Shown here piece by piece: positions 27,046 to 36,453 of a DNA stretch of 64,000 nucleotides (position 1 is its first letter; each line of letters opens with the position of its first letter). The translations under genes and the position numbers were made by a program. The notes under the pieces are model-generated. The model was not told the DNA's origin and searched no databases. It saw nothing but the letters and a program-made list of their open reading frames with translations. Where the stretch lies: contig NZ_JAOVZW010000033.1 in assembly GCF_026460885.1 (NCBI RefSeq), forward strand, positions 32,482 to 96,481, given 5' to 3'. This DNA comes from Chryseobacterium formosum. GTDB taxonomy: Bacteria > Bacteroidota > Bacteroidia > Flavobacteriales > Weeksellaceae.

Positions 27046-27954
27046 ATGAATAATAGTCAAAATCCCACGATTCTGGTCCTGGGAGCCAGCGGAACAATCG
27101 GGAAGCAGGTAGTTAAAGAACTTGAGGAAAAATCCGTCAACATACGGATAACTTCGAGAAAAAAGGCAGAAGTAGACAGGCTGCGTAGCGAAGGCAAAGA
27201 TTGCAGATTTCTTGATTTGGATGATCCTACTACGTTTGCTTTGGCACTCGCAGGGGTAGACCAGGTTTTTTTACTCACAGGTTACACCGTTGGTATGCTT
27301 ACGCAAAGTAAAACTTTGGTGGACGCTGCTAAAAAAGCTGGCGTAGGTCATATTGTACACGTAGGTGTTTTTGCCGAATGGGATACTACAGATTCCCACT
27401 TTGCATGGCACCAGATGATCGAAAAATACATTGAAGCTAGTGGTGTCGCGTGGACACACCTTCATCCCAATATGTTTATGGAAGCCTTAACGGGTGCTTA
27501 CCTTCCAAAGAATCTAACCTACACCACCTATTGGAAAGACCGTAGAGTAGGCTATGTCGCGGCAAGTGATATTGCTGCAGTTGCTGCAAAAGTTCTGCTA
27601 GATGATCCTGATCGGCATGCAGGTAAAGATTATTGGCTGAGTGTGGAGAGCTACAATGGAAAAGAAATTGCCGAGCTGATGAGCAAAGTCACAGGACTTG
27701 ATATTAAATGTAAGGAAAAAGGGCTTGAAGAATTCAGGGAACTGATCGAAGACTGGATTTCGAACGGTGCAGACAAATGGTACGCAAGCGCCAACGTAGA
27801 ATTTGTCAAACAAATGTTGGATGGCAGAATGTCATATATGTCGATGGTTCAAAATGATATTCCGTATATTCTGGGTAGACCTGCAAAAACTGTTGAAGAA
27901 TTTTTAATGGAAAATAAGGAGCTGCTGATCAGTTCCGCCACCAAAAATATTTAG
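27046..27954 (+). CDS. NmrA-like NAD(P)H-binding SDR (quinone/azo-reductase-like)
   Basis: A 302-residue atypical short-chain dehydrogenase. LVLGASGTIGKQVVKELEEK gives the NAD(P)-binding turn, with HIVHVGVFAEWDTTDSHFAW and THLHPNMFMEALTG in the body; the family includes NmrA, QorB and azoreductase AzoB. It is the last gene of the HxlR-linked operon and is followed by a strong terminator at 27961. It is different from, and only distantly similar to, the NmrA-like protein at 3594. Confidence 0.85.
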   Translation: MNNSQNPTILVLGASGTIGKQVVKELEEKSVNIRITSRKKAEVDRLRSEGKDCRFLDLDDPTTFALALAGVDQVFLLTGYTVGMLTQSKTLVDAAKKAGVGHIVHVGVFAEWDTTDSHFAWHQMIEKYIEASGVAWTHLHPNMFMEALTGAYLPKNLTYTTYWKDRRVGYVAASDIAAVAAKVLLDDPDRHAGKDYWLSVESYNGKEIAELMSKVTGLDIKCKEKGLEEFRELIEDWISNGADKWYASANVEFVKQMLDGRMSYMSMVQNDIPYILGRPAKTVEEFLMENKELLISSATKNI

Positions 27955-27960
27955 AATTAT

Positions 27961-28010
27961 TTCCAAATAGAGATTTCAATATTTCTATTTGGAATTTTCC
28001 CTTTTTTTTT
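27961..28010 (+). terminator. Rho-independent terminator of the HxlR-linked operon
   Basis: TTCCAAATAGAGAT (27961-27974) pairs with ATTTCTATTTGGAA (27981-27994), 14 bp with one G-U pair and a 6-base loop. A T-rich tail follows (TTTTCCC then nine or more T). It lies 7 bp after the last stop codon of the operon. Confidence 0.85.
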
Positions 28011-28485
28011 GAATAATTAGATATGGTTATTTATTCTGTCATTCTTATTCCTTGATATCTTTGCAAATAAATATGTTGACTAAAAAAATCGTTTATAATC
28101 TTTGAATAAAATTTATAAATGATTTTTTTTTTTGATTGCGGAAAATAGAATTTATTTATTCAATATTTAAGCAGTAAAATCTTAAAAAAAGATTCTCGTG
28201 AATTCACTCGAATTACTTTCACCGTAGACCTTTATGCAATTACTAATTTTCTGGCCTTTCCATTATATAAGTGGAATGTGTTACTGTATCTGCATAAAGC
28301 TAGTGCATATATGTAGTTTTTACTGGACAAATTCTTTTTGCCAGTCATTATGTTTAAAGTCTCGAACGGACTTAATGATAGTTAGACATTTCATGATATC
28401 CTTTTTTTACTGCCACCAAAATCTTTTAAAACCATAAAAGGCACTTTCTTTTTGGAAATCACTATATAAAATAAAGTAATTTCCG
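28011..28485. other. Intergenic stretch without a gene
   Basis: A TATCTTTG at 28056-28063 fits the TAnnTTTG promoter pattern, but no credible gene follows it. A 67-codon frame at 28234-28437 is rich in Cys, Phe and Ile and looks like a chance frame. Nothing else was seen. Confidence 0.35.
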
Positions 28486-28493
28486 TAACTTTG
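28486..28493 (+). promoter_or_regulatory. Promoter -7 element (TAACTTTG)
   Basis: TAACTTTG matches the Bacteroidota -7 consensus TAnnTTTG and lies 34 bp upstream of the LLM gene at 28528. The flanks AAAGT and ACTTT around it form a short imperfect inverted repeat reminiscent of the HxlR-type site at 23654, so the same regulator might act here. That last point is inference. Confidence 0.45.
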
Positions 28494-28527
28494 ATATTGT
28501 ATTTCAATTAAATATTAATGTTTAGAT

Positions 28528-29562
28528 ATGAAAACACCAAATACATCTTACTCCATCCTTGAATTGTCAATCGTTTCAAAGGGACAGACTTTCAAGGAAA
28601 CCCTGAACAATTCTCTTGCTTTGGCAAAAGAAGCTGAAAAACAGAACTATAAACGGTATTGGTTTGCAGAACACCACAATTCAGACAATGTTGCAAGCAG
28701 TGCTACTTCTGTGCTAATAGGTTATGTTGCCGAAAATACAGAAAAAATCAGAGTTGGTTCTGGTGGCATTATGTTGCCCAACCACGCTCCCTTAATTATA
28801 GCCGAACAATTTGGAACTTTGGCTCAGTTGTATCCAAACCGTATCGATTTAGGACTTGGCAGAGCACCAGGAACAGATCAGGAAACTGCTCGTGAAATTC
28901 GCTCCGATTTTATGCAGGCAGCACATTCTTTTCCTCGTGAAGTGGAAAAGATACAACAGTATTTTTCTGCGGAAAATATGATTTCCAAAGTTCGTGTGCC
29001 GATTGCAGAAGGTGCCGAAGTTCCAATATATATACTAGGATCCAGTACAGACAGTGCGCATCTGGCAGCTAAAAAAGGTTTACCTTATGCCTTTGCCAGT
29101 CATTTTGCATCTACACATCTGCACCATGCTCTGCAGATTTATAAAAAAGAATTTCAGCCATCACATTTTTTAGATAAGGCCTACACGATAGCTGGTATAA
29201 ATGCAATTGTTGCAGACACAGATGAAGAAGCACAGTCACTTTTTACTTCTTTGATAAAAATGTTTGTGGGTGTGCTTACCGGCGGTAGAGAACCACTGCA
29301 ACCACCTGCCGAAATGAATGAGGAAATTCAGGGAATGTACAATCATCCTGCCGTCAACCAAATGCTGAAATATTCTTTCGTAGGAAGTAAAGAAACAGTG
29401 AAAAGAGAAATTCAGGACTTTCTCCGGGATACAGAAGTTGATGAACTTATCGTGGTTTCTACAATGTACAATTTGGAAGACCGTTTAAAATCTACGCGAT
29501 TGTTTGGCGAAATTATGATCGAAATCAATACGGAAAAACACCGATTGTCACAGGCGAAATAA
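28528..29562 (+). CDS. MsnO8/YhbW-type LLM flavin-dependent oxidoreductase
   Basis: A 344-residue luciferase-like monooxygenase of the short, single-component-looking branch. YSILELSIVSKGQTFKETL is close to the family start. RYWFAEHHNSDNVASSATSV, RVGSGGIMLPNHAPLIIAEQ, RIDLGLGRAPGTDQ and the C-terminal VGSKETVKREIQDFL are characteristic. It uses reduced flavin from other enzymes; the substrate is unknown. It is separated from the HxlR-linked operon by a terminator and has its own promoter-like element. Confidence 0.88.
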   Translation: MKTPNTSYSILELSIVSKGQTFKETLNNSLALAKEAEKQNYKRYWFAEHHNSDNVASSATSVLIGYVAENTEKIRVGSGGIMLPNHAPLIIAEQFGTLAQLYPNRIDLGLGRAPGTDQETAREIRSDFMQAAHSFPREVEKIQQYFSAENMISKVRVPIAEGAEVPIYILGSSTDSAHLAAKKGLPYAFASHFASTHLHHALQIYKKEFQPSHFLDKAYTIAGINAIVADTDEEAQSLFTSLIKMFVGVLTGGREPLQPPAEMNEEIQGMYNHPAVNQMLKYSFVGSKETVKREIQDFLRDTEVDELIVVSTMYNLEDRLKSTRLFGEIMIEINTEKHRLSQAK

Positions 29563-29632
29563 TGTGCAGATTATTATCAACTTAAAAAATCATTCATGAT
29601 GAAAGTGACAAATTTAAAAACGCTCTCGATAC

Positions 29633-30763
29633 ATGAAAAATAATAGAAAAAAATTAAAAATGGGAGCCGTTTTATACGGATTAGGCTGGAATTTTATGGC
29701 ATGGCAACATTCTGAAATGCCATCAGATGCCAGTGAAAATATAGACTTTTATATTGAGAAGGCACAATTGGCAGAAGCAGCAAAGTTTGACACGCTTTTT
29801 TTGGTAGATGTAAGCCACGTTGGTCCCGGAAATATACCGCATTATTTAAGTATGTTCGAGGGTTTCCCTTATGTCAGCATTAGCGATGAAAACCAGTAAA
29901 ATAGGTCTTTCTGCAACCGTTTCTTCTTCGTATGGTGATCCCTATAGCGCTGCGAGGCAAATATTATCGCTTGATAAGATTAGTAAAGGCAGGGCTTCGC
30001 TTAATGCAATCACGTCCAACCCTGGCGGGATGGTCAATTTTAGCCGTGGTCATTTAGGGAAGGCAGACCAATATCCTATGAATAAAGAATTTATCGAAAT
30101 CCTGATAGGTTTATGGGACACCTACGAGGATGATGCAATTATAAGAAATAAGGAGAAAGGCATTTTTCTTAATCCCCGCAAAATGCACAATGTTAATTAT
30201 CGGGGAGACTATTTTTCAGTTGATGGCCCTCTTAATTTGAGTCGATCCATTCAAGGCCGGCCTGTATTGTACACAGCAGGTGTATCAGAAAAGTTTATGG
30301 AACACGCCACAAATTATACAGATGGAGCCTTCATCCACGGTGAAAATATGGAAGCTACTGTTAACATTTCAAACAGAATACGTAAAAAATTAGAGGAAAA
30401 AGGACGTAGGCCAGAAGATTTCATCATTTCAATATCTCAGAATCCTATTGTAGGTAAAACGATCAGGAAGCGTTTGAGAAATACAGAGAACTGATTGAAT
30501 TATACCCATATAACAGTTTACCAAGACCTTTATTTTTTGGTTCTGCTGAAAGGGTTTCCAATCAAATTCAGCAATGGTATGACGCTGGTGCAATGGATAT
30601 GTTTATGATTCGTCAGGATCATCCTCACGGTATACGTGATTTTACAGAAATGGTAATACCGATTTTACAGGAACGTGGCATTTTCAGAACAGAATATGAA
30701 GCAGATACCTTAAGAGGAAATTTGGAAATTCCAAATCCACCATTCAGAAAAGTATTTGAGTAA
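29633..30763 (+). pseudogene. Broken LLM monooxygenase gene (NtaA/SnaA type), two frameshifts
   Basis: Three consecutive pieces in frames 2, 3 and 2 encode one luciferase-like monooxygenase. Piece 1: KMGAVLYGLGWNFMAWQHSE to HYLSMFEGFP. Piece 2: MSALAMKTSKIGLSATVSSS, ISKGRASLNAITSNPGG and NPRKMHNVNYRGDYFSVDGP. Piece 3: EKYRELIELYPYNSLP, RPLFFGSAERVSNQIQQWYD and VIPILQERGIFRTEYEADTL. Frame changes occur near 29860-29880 and near 30465-30480. The sum, about 377 codons, is shorter than the usual 440 or so, so an internal deletion is also likely. It is distinct in sequence from the intact gene at 24436. Confidence 0.8.
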
Positions 30764-31595
30764 AAGGATTCTTTATTATTTTAAAATAGTAAATGTTTTT
30801 TAAAAAATAGATTACTTTAGGGAGGGATCTGGAAGCCTCGGATTCTGAATATTAAGGTCTCTGTGCGCTGAAGACGGTTAGGAGGCAGGGCCAAAAAATC
30901 TGCCGGGTCTCAAGGAGTTTACAGTGGATTGAATGTTGGAGGTGTAAAACGTAGGCTTGAATTTGCTGATACTGATCTAAGTTGTACATGATTTTTTGAT
31001 ACATCATTCGGCGGGAAAGCATTAATTGGGGGCAGGAATTACAGTAAAATAGTATTAAGATAATCAGGTTTTTTTTTTATGAATTTTATTCAAACAGCAA
31101 TTTTAGGGATGGTATGAATTGGAAGCGTCAAATCAATCCCTTTATTTAGAAGTTTGAATTTTATAACAGTGAATCAAAAAATAAAAATTAGTGATAAAGC
31201 AAACTGAAAAGTGGATCTTTTAGCACATTTATAAGATCGACTTGAATCTCATGACCGAATTCCTAAATATTAATAATCGTTCATAAAGGTCTTTTTCAAT
31301 AAATGGTTTAGAGTTTATTATTAAAATATGCACTCAAAATGCAGGTTGGGTATTGACATTTTCTTTGGCTCGCAAGAAATTTGATATATCTGCTCGGGTA
31401 CGAGTAAGTCAAAGTCTTAAAAATGTTTTTTTTATGAGTTAAATTATTACAATTTATACTTACTATCAATTGGAGCTATCTTTCTTCACTTGATGTCATA
31501 AATGTTACGAATTTGAATTATCAGCGATTTATGAGATTTGTATATAATGTAAAGAAGTTTGCTAGCGGGCGGAAATATTTTGTAAAGTTGGCATG
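30764..31595. other. Gene-free stretch with a possible decayed fragment
   Basis: No intact gene. A GC-richer patch at about 30829-30990 has short open pieces on the plus strand (GGIWKPRIL, then SAGSQGVYSGLNVGGVKRRL). The first piece faintly recalls the start of an HxlR winged helix, but the rest does not support it. Beyond 31000 the sequence is AT-rich with no structure I can defend. Confidence 0.35.
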
Positions 31596-31633
31596 AAAAA
31601 ACCAAAGCAACATGAATTGCTTTGGTTTTTTTT
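31596..31633. terminator. Bidirectional hairpin terminator
   Basis: ACCAAAGCAA (31601-31610) pairs perfectly with TTGCTTTGGT (31617-31626) around the loop CATGAA. It is flanked by five A on the left and seven T on the right. On the minus strand it would end transcription of the hydrolase gene at 31703-32671. Confidence 0.85.
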
Positions 31634-31702
31634 GAATAAAATTGGAGATGCATATTTAAATGATCCGAAATTCAGAATTTATCGTATTGTTCTGATAAAT
31701 TA

Positions 31703-32671
31703 TTACCAGGAAAGTATGTCTAAAAACTTCAAGATGTCGGCTCCGATTTCTTTGACGTGAGTTTCCAAGGCAAAATGACCGGTATCATAAAATTTCACTG
31801 TTGCTTCCGGAATATCTTTTTTGTAGGCTTCAGCTCCTGCCGGTAAAAAGAATGGATCATTTTTGCCCCAGACTGCTAAAAATTTAGGCTTGTATGTTCT
31901 GAAGTATTCCTGAAACTTTGGATATAAGGCAACATTAGACTTATAGTCTCTTAAAAGATCCAACTGTTTTTCTTTTGAATCCGGACGGTCAAGAAAAAAC
32001 TGATCTAAAGTATATGATTCAGGTGCAATTAGTGAAGGATCAGATACTCCCTCCAAATATTGAAATTTTGTTCCTTCAAAAGTTACAAAAGTTGATCTTA
32101 AGGCATCTCTGTTTTCTTTTGTATCATGTTCCCAGTATTTCTGAATAGGATTCCAGCCTGAGCTGAGACCTTCAACATAAGCATTTCCGTTTTGCGAAAT
32201 GATTCCTGTTATTTTCTCGGGATTTGCCATTGCTAATCGGTAACCCGTCGGTGCTCCGTAATCGAAAACATAGATCGCAAATCTTTTTAAACCTAAATTA
32301 TCAATAAAACCCTGTATGGTCTTCGCCATATTAGCAAAGGTATAATCGAACTGCTTCCTTTCCGGAGCATCACTGTAACCAAAACCGGGAAGATCCGGAG
32401 CTATGACATGATAATTACCACTCAAAATAGGAATCAGATTTCTAAACATATGGGATGAAGTAGGATATCCGTGTAAAAGTAATACTGTTGGTGCATCTTT
32501 GGAACCTGCTTCACGGTAAAAGATATTATGACCGTTAGCATTAATTTTACGGTAGTGAATGAGAGAAGCAGACTGTTGGGTCTCATTTTTAAGATTTAAT
32601 TTCGATTGTGACATCATTGAATTTGTTAATGTTAAGACCATTATAGCGGTCAATATTTTGATAGTGTTCAT
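31703..32671 (-). CDS. Exported alpha/beta hydrolase (haloalkane dehalogenase/epoxide hydrolase-like)
   Basis: A 322-residue hydrolase from the ATG at 32671, which opens a signal peptide (MNTIKILTAIMVLTLTNSMM then SQ). The oxyanion region LLLHGYPTSSHMFRNLIP, the nucleophile Asp in VFDYGAPTG, the acid-residue region AVWGKNDPFF and the His in YDTGHFALETH match the dehalogenase/epoxide-hydrolase clan, in which an Asp rather than Ser attacks. The natural substrate is unknown. It is divergent from a LysR regulator across 82 bp. Confidence 0.85.
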   Translation of the reverse strand: MNTIKILTAIMVLTLTNSMMSQSKLNLKNETQQSASLIHYRKINANGHNIFYREAGSKDAPTVLLLHGYPTSSHMFRNLIPILSGNYHVIAPDLPGFGYSDAPERKQFDYTFANMAKTIQGFIDNLGLKRFAIYVFDYGAPTGYRLAMANPEKITGIISQNGNAYVEGLSSGWNPIQKYWEHDTKENRDALRSTFVTFEGTKFQYLEGVSDPSLIAPESYTLDQFFLDRPDSKEKQLDLLRDYKSNVALYPKFQEYFRTYKPKFLAVWGKNDPFFLPAGAEAYKKDIPEATVKFYDTGHFALETHVKEIGADILKFLDILSW

Positions 32672-32724
32672 ATCTTTTTTTGTCAAAATTAATCCATACA
32701 TTTGTTCTGTAAAAACGATTTAAA

Positions 32725-32751
32725 ATGATTATAATAATCATAAATAATGAT
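32725..32751. promoter_or_regulatory. Overlapping inverted repeats, probable LysR site
   Basis: ATGATT (32725-32730) and AATCAT (32736-32741) form a 6-bp inverted repeat with a 5-bp spacer. The right half is reused with ATGAT at 32747-32751 around AAATA. Three alternating half-sites therefore sit directly before the LysR start codon, in the region shared with the divergent hydrolase gene. Regulation of both genes by the LysR protein is inferred. Confidence 0.5.
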
Positions 32752-32753
32752 AG

Positions 32754-33620
32754 ATGAATTTGAATGATTTTAAAATATTCGAAGCTGTAGCTAATCACGG
32801 GAGTTTCACAAAAGCAGCAGAAGCTATGTTTACGGTGCAGTCTAACGTAACCGCCCGTATTAAAAATCTTGAAGAAGAATTTGACGCAGCATTGTTTTCG
32901 AGAACCTCCCGAAAGGTAGTATTAACACAGGCAGGCGAAAAATTAATGATCTACAGTAAGAAATTAAATCATTTATTGGAGGAAGCAAAACAGGCAATCG
33001 GTAAAAATGACGTGGTGAAAGGACAGATCAGGGTCGGTGCTTTGGAAACCATGATGGCAACAAAGGGTCCGGAAATGGTGAATGACCTAGCAGATGATTT
33101 TCCGTATGTTGAGATGGAGTTCCGATCTGACACCAGAGAGAATCTTATAAACGAGGTCTTGAATTATAGACTTGATGCTGCTTTTATTCCGGCACCAATT
33201 GATATCCCGGAACTCGAACAGTTTAAGTTTAAAACAGAAGAAATCGTCGCTGTCGTTCCCACAAACTGCAAAAGCTTGGATGATTTACTATTGCATAATC
33301 CTGTTAAAGCGATTGTTTTTGATCAGGGTTGTGTCTACAGAGCAAGGCTGGACTCTTGGTTGGTAAGTAAGGGCATATATAACTATCATAAAACTGAAAT
33401 GAATTCAATTGAAGGAGTTGTTAATTTTATAGAGTCAGGAATCGGGTTCAGTGTTTTGCCCAAAGAAATCATCACCACCTTTTATAGTAACCGGAAAATA
33501 AAAACATTCGCACTCCCTAAAGAGTTAGGAGTAATGACCACTGTTCTCATTTATAAAAAAGATATTCCTCTGTCACCTGCATTGAAGGCTTTTCTGAGTT
33601 TGTTTGATTTTTTGAAGTAA
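32754..33620 (+). CDS. LysR-family transcriptional regulator
   Basis: A 288-residue regulator. The N-terminal winged helix is classical (FKIFEAVANHGSFTKAAEAM, VQSNVTARIKNLEEEFDAAL, FSRTSRKVVLTQAGE), followed by a linker helix and a periplasmic-binding-like effector domain (GQIRVGALETMMATKGP, FIESGIGFSVLPKEI). It is closest in style to the YofA/CzcR-like group. It is divergent from the alpha/beta hydrolase gene, which is its likely target. The effector is unknown. Confidence 0.92.
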   Translation: MNLNDFKIFEAVANHGSFTKAAEAMFTVQSNVTARIKNLEEEFDAALFSRTSRKVVLTQAGEKLMIYSKKLNHLLEEAKQAIGKNDVVKGQIRVGALETMMATKGPEMVNDLADDFPYVEMEFRSDTRENLINEVLNYRLDAAFIPAPIDIPELEQFKFKTEEIVAVVPTNCKSLDDLLLHNPVKAIVFDQGCVYRARLDSWLVSKGIYNYHKTEMNSIEGVVNFIESGIGFSVLPKEIITTFYSNRKIKTFALPKELGVMTTVLIYKKDIPLSPALKAFLSLFDFLK

Positions 33621-33638
33621 GTTTAATCTCAAGAATAG

Positions 33639-34286
<648 letters not shown>

Positions 34287-34354
34287 TCTTTTGCATTCAA
34301 TAATCTCCTTATTTTAATAATTTAAAAACAATCAAATATATTTTTTACCCTATT

Positions 34355-34372
34355 TTAAACCGATCAGTTTAT
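34355..34372. promoter_or_regulatory. TetR operator upstream of the MFS gene
   Basis: TTAAACCG-AT-CAGTTTAT matches the operator at 33658 (TTAAACCG-AA-CGGTTTAA) with one change inside the right arm and one at its edge. It ends one base before the ATG of the transporter gene, so a bound repressor could block transcription or early elongation. Confidence 0.75.
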
Positions 34373-34373
34373 T

Positions 34374-35540
34374 ATGAAAACAAACTTAAATAAAAGAATT
34401 GCTTATATAGGCTGCTTAGGTGTCGTTGGTATTATCAGTACAGAATTTGGAATCATTGGTATCTTACCACAAGTTGCTGAATATTATAATATTAACATTG
34501 GCACAGCTGGTTATCTATTGAGTGCTTTTGCTCTCTTAATAGCAATAACAGGACCTTTTACCGTATTATTAGCATCTAAATTTGATAAGAAAACAATTAT
34601 GCTCTATGCAATGGTATTGTTTTTTGTATCTAATTTTTTCTCAATCTTCAGTCCACCTTTTTGGATTTTGATGATTCTGAGAATTCTACCTACCGTTCTT
34701 CATCCTGCTTTTTTTTCAATGGTGATAGCCGCTGCGATTAAAGGAACATCGCAGAAATATCAAATGAAACTCACAGCGATCATTATTGGAGGAATTGCCC
34801 TCGCACAAGTTACATTGATTCCTTTAAGTACTTTTGTAGCGAGTATCTACTCATGGCAGTGGACTTATGTCATTCAAGGATTTGTCATACTTTTAACCAT
34901 CTTAATTATTATAAGATATTTACCTTCGTTACCCAATGAGCAGCCAGCTACTTTTAAAAATCAACTCTCGATATTGACGCAACCTCGCTTTATTTCGGGT
35001 ACTCTTCTGAATATACTATTAATTACAGCATGGTTTTGTTCGTACAGTTATTTTGCAGATTATCTCTCAAAAGAAAAGTTGATGAATGAAAAAGAAATTA
35101 GTTTTTTATTGCTACTCTTTGGAGCCATGGGTATTTTGTCAAATTATTTAGCGGGAAATTTTTTAGGTAGAAAAATGTTTTGGACTACTTTATTTTTTGT
35201 TGTTGGAGTCTTTATTGTACCCTTAGGATTCCACTATACTGATAATTCCTTTTTAAGTGTGGTCATCGTTACTGGTATTTGGGGCTTTATGTACGGACCA
35301 TGTTTTCTAATTGGGGTTGGTTATATGATTTCTGCAGCACCTAATGCAAAGGAATTTGCTAACAGCCTTCAAACCTCATTCGGAAATTTAGGAGTGTCTT
35401 TAGGAACAACTGTAGGAGGACTTTCTATTAGTCAATTCGGAATATCAATTGCACCTTGGGTCGGAATTATTTTCGGAGTTCTAGCAATTTTTATACTACT
35501 TTGGCGAGCTTATTTAGATCGTTTTACTAAAAAAAAATAA
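34374..35540 (+). CDS. MFS transporter (drug/sugar efflux type)
   Basis: A 388-residue inner-membrane proton-driven exporter with about twelve hydrophobic segments. The first begins at IAYIGCLGVVGIISTEFGII. The loop after the second segment holds ASKFDKKTIMLYAM, a divergent motif A. LRILPTVLHPAFFSMVIAAA and the internal NSLQTSFGNLGVSLGTTVGG resemble the AraJ/YdhP group of MFS exporters. It is paired with the TetR gene upstream. The substrate is unknown; regulation by TetR suggests a toxic compound. Confidence 0.88.
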   Translation: MKTNLNKRIAYIGCLGVVGIISTEFGIIGILPQVAEYYNINIGTAGYLLSAFALLIAITGPFTVLLASKFDKKTIMLYAMVLFFVSNFFSIFSPPFWILMILRILPTVLHPAFFSMVIAAAIKGTSQKYQMKLTAIIIGGIALAQVTLIPLSTFVASIYSWQWTYVIQGFVILLTILIIIRYLPSLPNEQPATFKNQLSILTQPRFISGTLLNILLITAWFCSYSYFADYLSKEKLMNEKEISFLLLLFGAMGILSNYLAGNFLGRKMFWTTLFFVVGVFIVPLGFHYTDNSFLSVVIVTGIWGFMYGPCFLIGVGYMISAAPNAKEFANSLQTSFGNLGVSLGTTVGGLSISQFGISIAPWVGIIFGVLAIFILLWRAYLDRFTKKK

Positions 35541-35666
35541 ATATTCATCAATTTACTATCCTATTGCAGACCAAGATAGATGAAAATTTATTGAAACTTA
35601 TAAAGTGAAACTGGATGAAAATAAAATAACTATGATTCAGTATGGAGAATTACTAACCAAAATACG

Positions 35667-35699
35667 CCCTCAACACTTTCATAGTGTTGAGGGATTTTC
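35667..35699 (+). terminator. Rho-independent terminator (copy A of duplicated module)
   Basis: CCCTCAACACT (35667-35677) pairs perfectly with AGTGTTGAGGG (35683-35693) around TTCAT, followed by a short T-rich tail. The identical hairpin is found at 63496 after a paralogous gene. Here it lies 126 bp after the MFS gene, so it probably belonged to a lost upstream paralogue and now ends the MFS transcript. Confidence 0.8.
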
Positions 35700-35713
35700 T
35701 ATTAGCTGGTATG

Positions 35714-35782
35714 TGTAGTTATTTTACTACATGAACTTCCATTTTCTACTACAAAGAAACTTTTATCGCTACCGTAGATTTG
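35714..35782 (+). promoter_or_regulatory. Conserved regulatory region of the surface-protein gene, copy A
   Basis: TGTAGT-TATTTT-ACTACA (35714-35731) is a perfect 6-bp inverted repeat. A second CTACTACAAAG lies nearby, and 43 bp after the repeat comes TAGATTTG (35775-35782), a TAnnTTTG -7 element. The same parts, with the same 43-bp spacing, precede the gene at 63671. I read this as an activator site plus promoter. Confidence 0.65.
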
Positions 35783-35834
35783 TATTGTTCAAAAGAGGAC
35801 AACAAAATAAGAATAAAAAATAAATAATACGATC

Positions 35835-36380
35835 ATGACAAAACATATCGCAATAGCAGTTTTAACTATCGGAGCCATTATATTAGGAACTAACAATGTT
35901 CAAGCTCAAAACACTAACGCTACAACAACCGTAAATATTACCCTGAACGATGTCATCTCTATCGATGCGGGAAGTACTGCGATTGGTAATACGGTTGACT
36001 TTAACTATGCTACTGCAGCGGATTATAACTCTGATCAAACAATTACTAAAGCCAACTCTTTGAAAGTTACTTCAACGAAGAACTTTAACGTTAAAGTAAA
36101 AGCAGGAGGTGCTAATTTCATGAATGGAACCAACGTAATCCCTGTAAATGTTTTAACGATTAAAGCAGCTTCAGCTTCCGGAACAATGGGTGGGACAAAA
36201 AATGCTGTCGTTTTATCTGCAACGGATCAGAATTTAGTAACAAATGCTCCATTGGGAAGTGCATTAACCCTGAATTTGGATTACATGATTCCTGCAGTGA
36301 AATCATCATCTTCAGATATCTTAGGTAAACCAGCGGGAACGTATACGCAAACAGTTACCTATACTGCAACAGCTTTATAA
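35835..36380 (+). CDS. Secreted beta-rich surface protein family, copy 1
   Basis: A 181-residue exported protein. The signal peptide (IAIAVLTIGAIILGTNNVQA) is followed by a repeat-poor, Thr/Asn/Ala-rich mature chain: TTTVNITLNDVISIDAGSTA, GNTVDFNYATAADYNS, NSLKVTSTKNFNVKVKAGG and a final PAGTYTQTVTYTATAL. The pattern of short beta strands and a closing G-x-Y-x-x-x-V-T-Y-T resembles pilin- or DUF4402-like Bacteroidota proteins, but I cannot assign a family. Two paralogues lie at 62930 and 63671. Position after a conserved promoter suggests strong expression. Confidence 0.8.
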   Translation: MTKHIAIAVLTIGAIILGTNNVQAQNTNATTTVNITLNDVISIDAGSTAIGNTVDFNYATAADYNSDQTITKANSLKVTSTKNFNVKVKAGGANFMNGTNVIPVNVLTIKAASASGTMGGTKNAVVLSATDQNLVTNAPLGSALTLNLDYMIPAVKSSSSDILGKPAGTYTQTVTYTATAL

Positions 36381-36422
36381 GTAAAATTTTTTCATATTAA
36401 TATTTTGTGATTTGGTGTTTCG

Positions 36423-36453
36423 AAGGCTTCCTACAGGAGGCCTTTGATTTTGT
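36423..36453 (+). terminator. Probable terminator after the surface-protein gene
   Basis: AAGGCTTC (36423-36430) pairs with GAGGCCTT (36437-36444) with one G-U pair and a 6-base loop, followed by a modest T-rich stretch. It is 40 bp after the stop codon. Confidence 0.5.

Larger units (their letters stand above)
35667..36164 (+). repeat. Duplicated terminator-promoter-gene module, copy A
   Basis: This segment and 63496-64000 share the same terminator hairpin, the same inverted repeat, a promoter at the same spacing and a nearly identical coding start. Within the gene, runs of many tens of bases are identical, for example from about 36040 on. This indicates a recent duplication or ongoing gene conversion. 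Copy B is cut by the window end. Confidence 0.85.

Noticed and set aside
28234..28437. 67-codon plus-strand frame in the gap before the LLM gene
   Set aside because: Composition is rich in Cys, Phe, Ile and Trp, without a family match or a promoter at a sensible distance; it looks like a chance frame.
30829..30990. Possible HxlR-like remnant (GGIWKPRIL)
   Set aside because: Only nine residues recall the HxlR start; the following residues do not fit the family, so it is left as an unassigned fragment.
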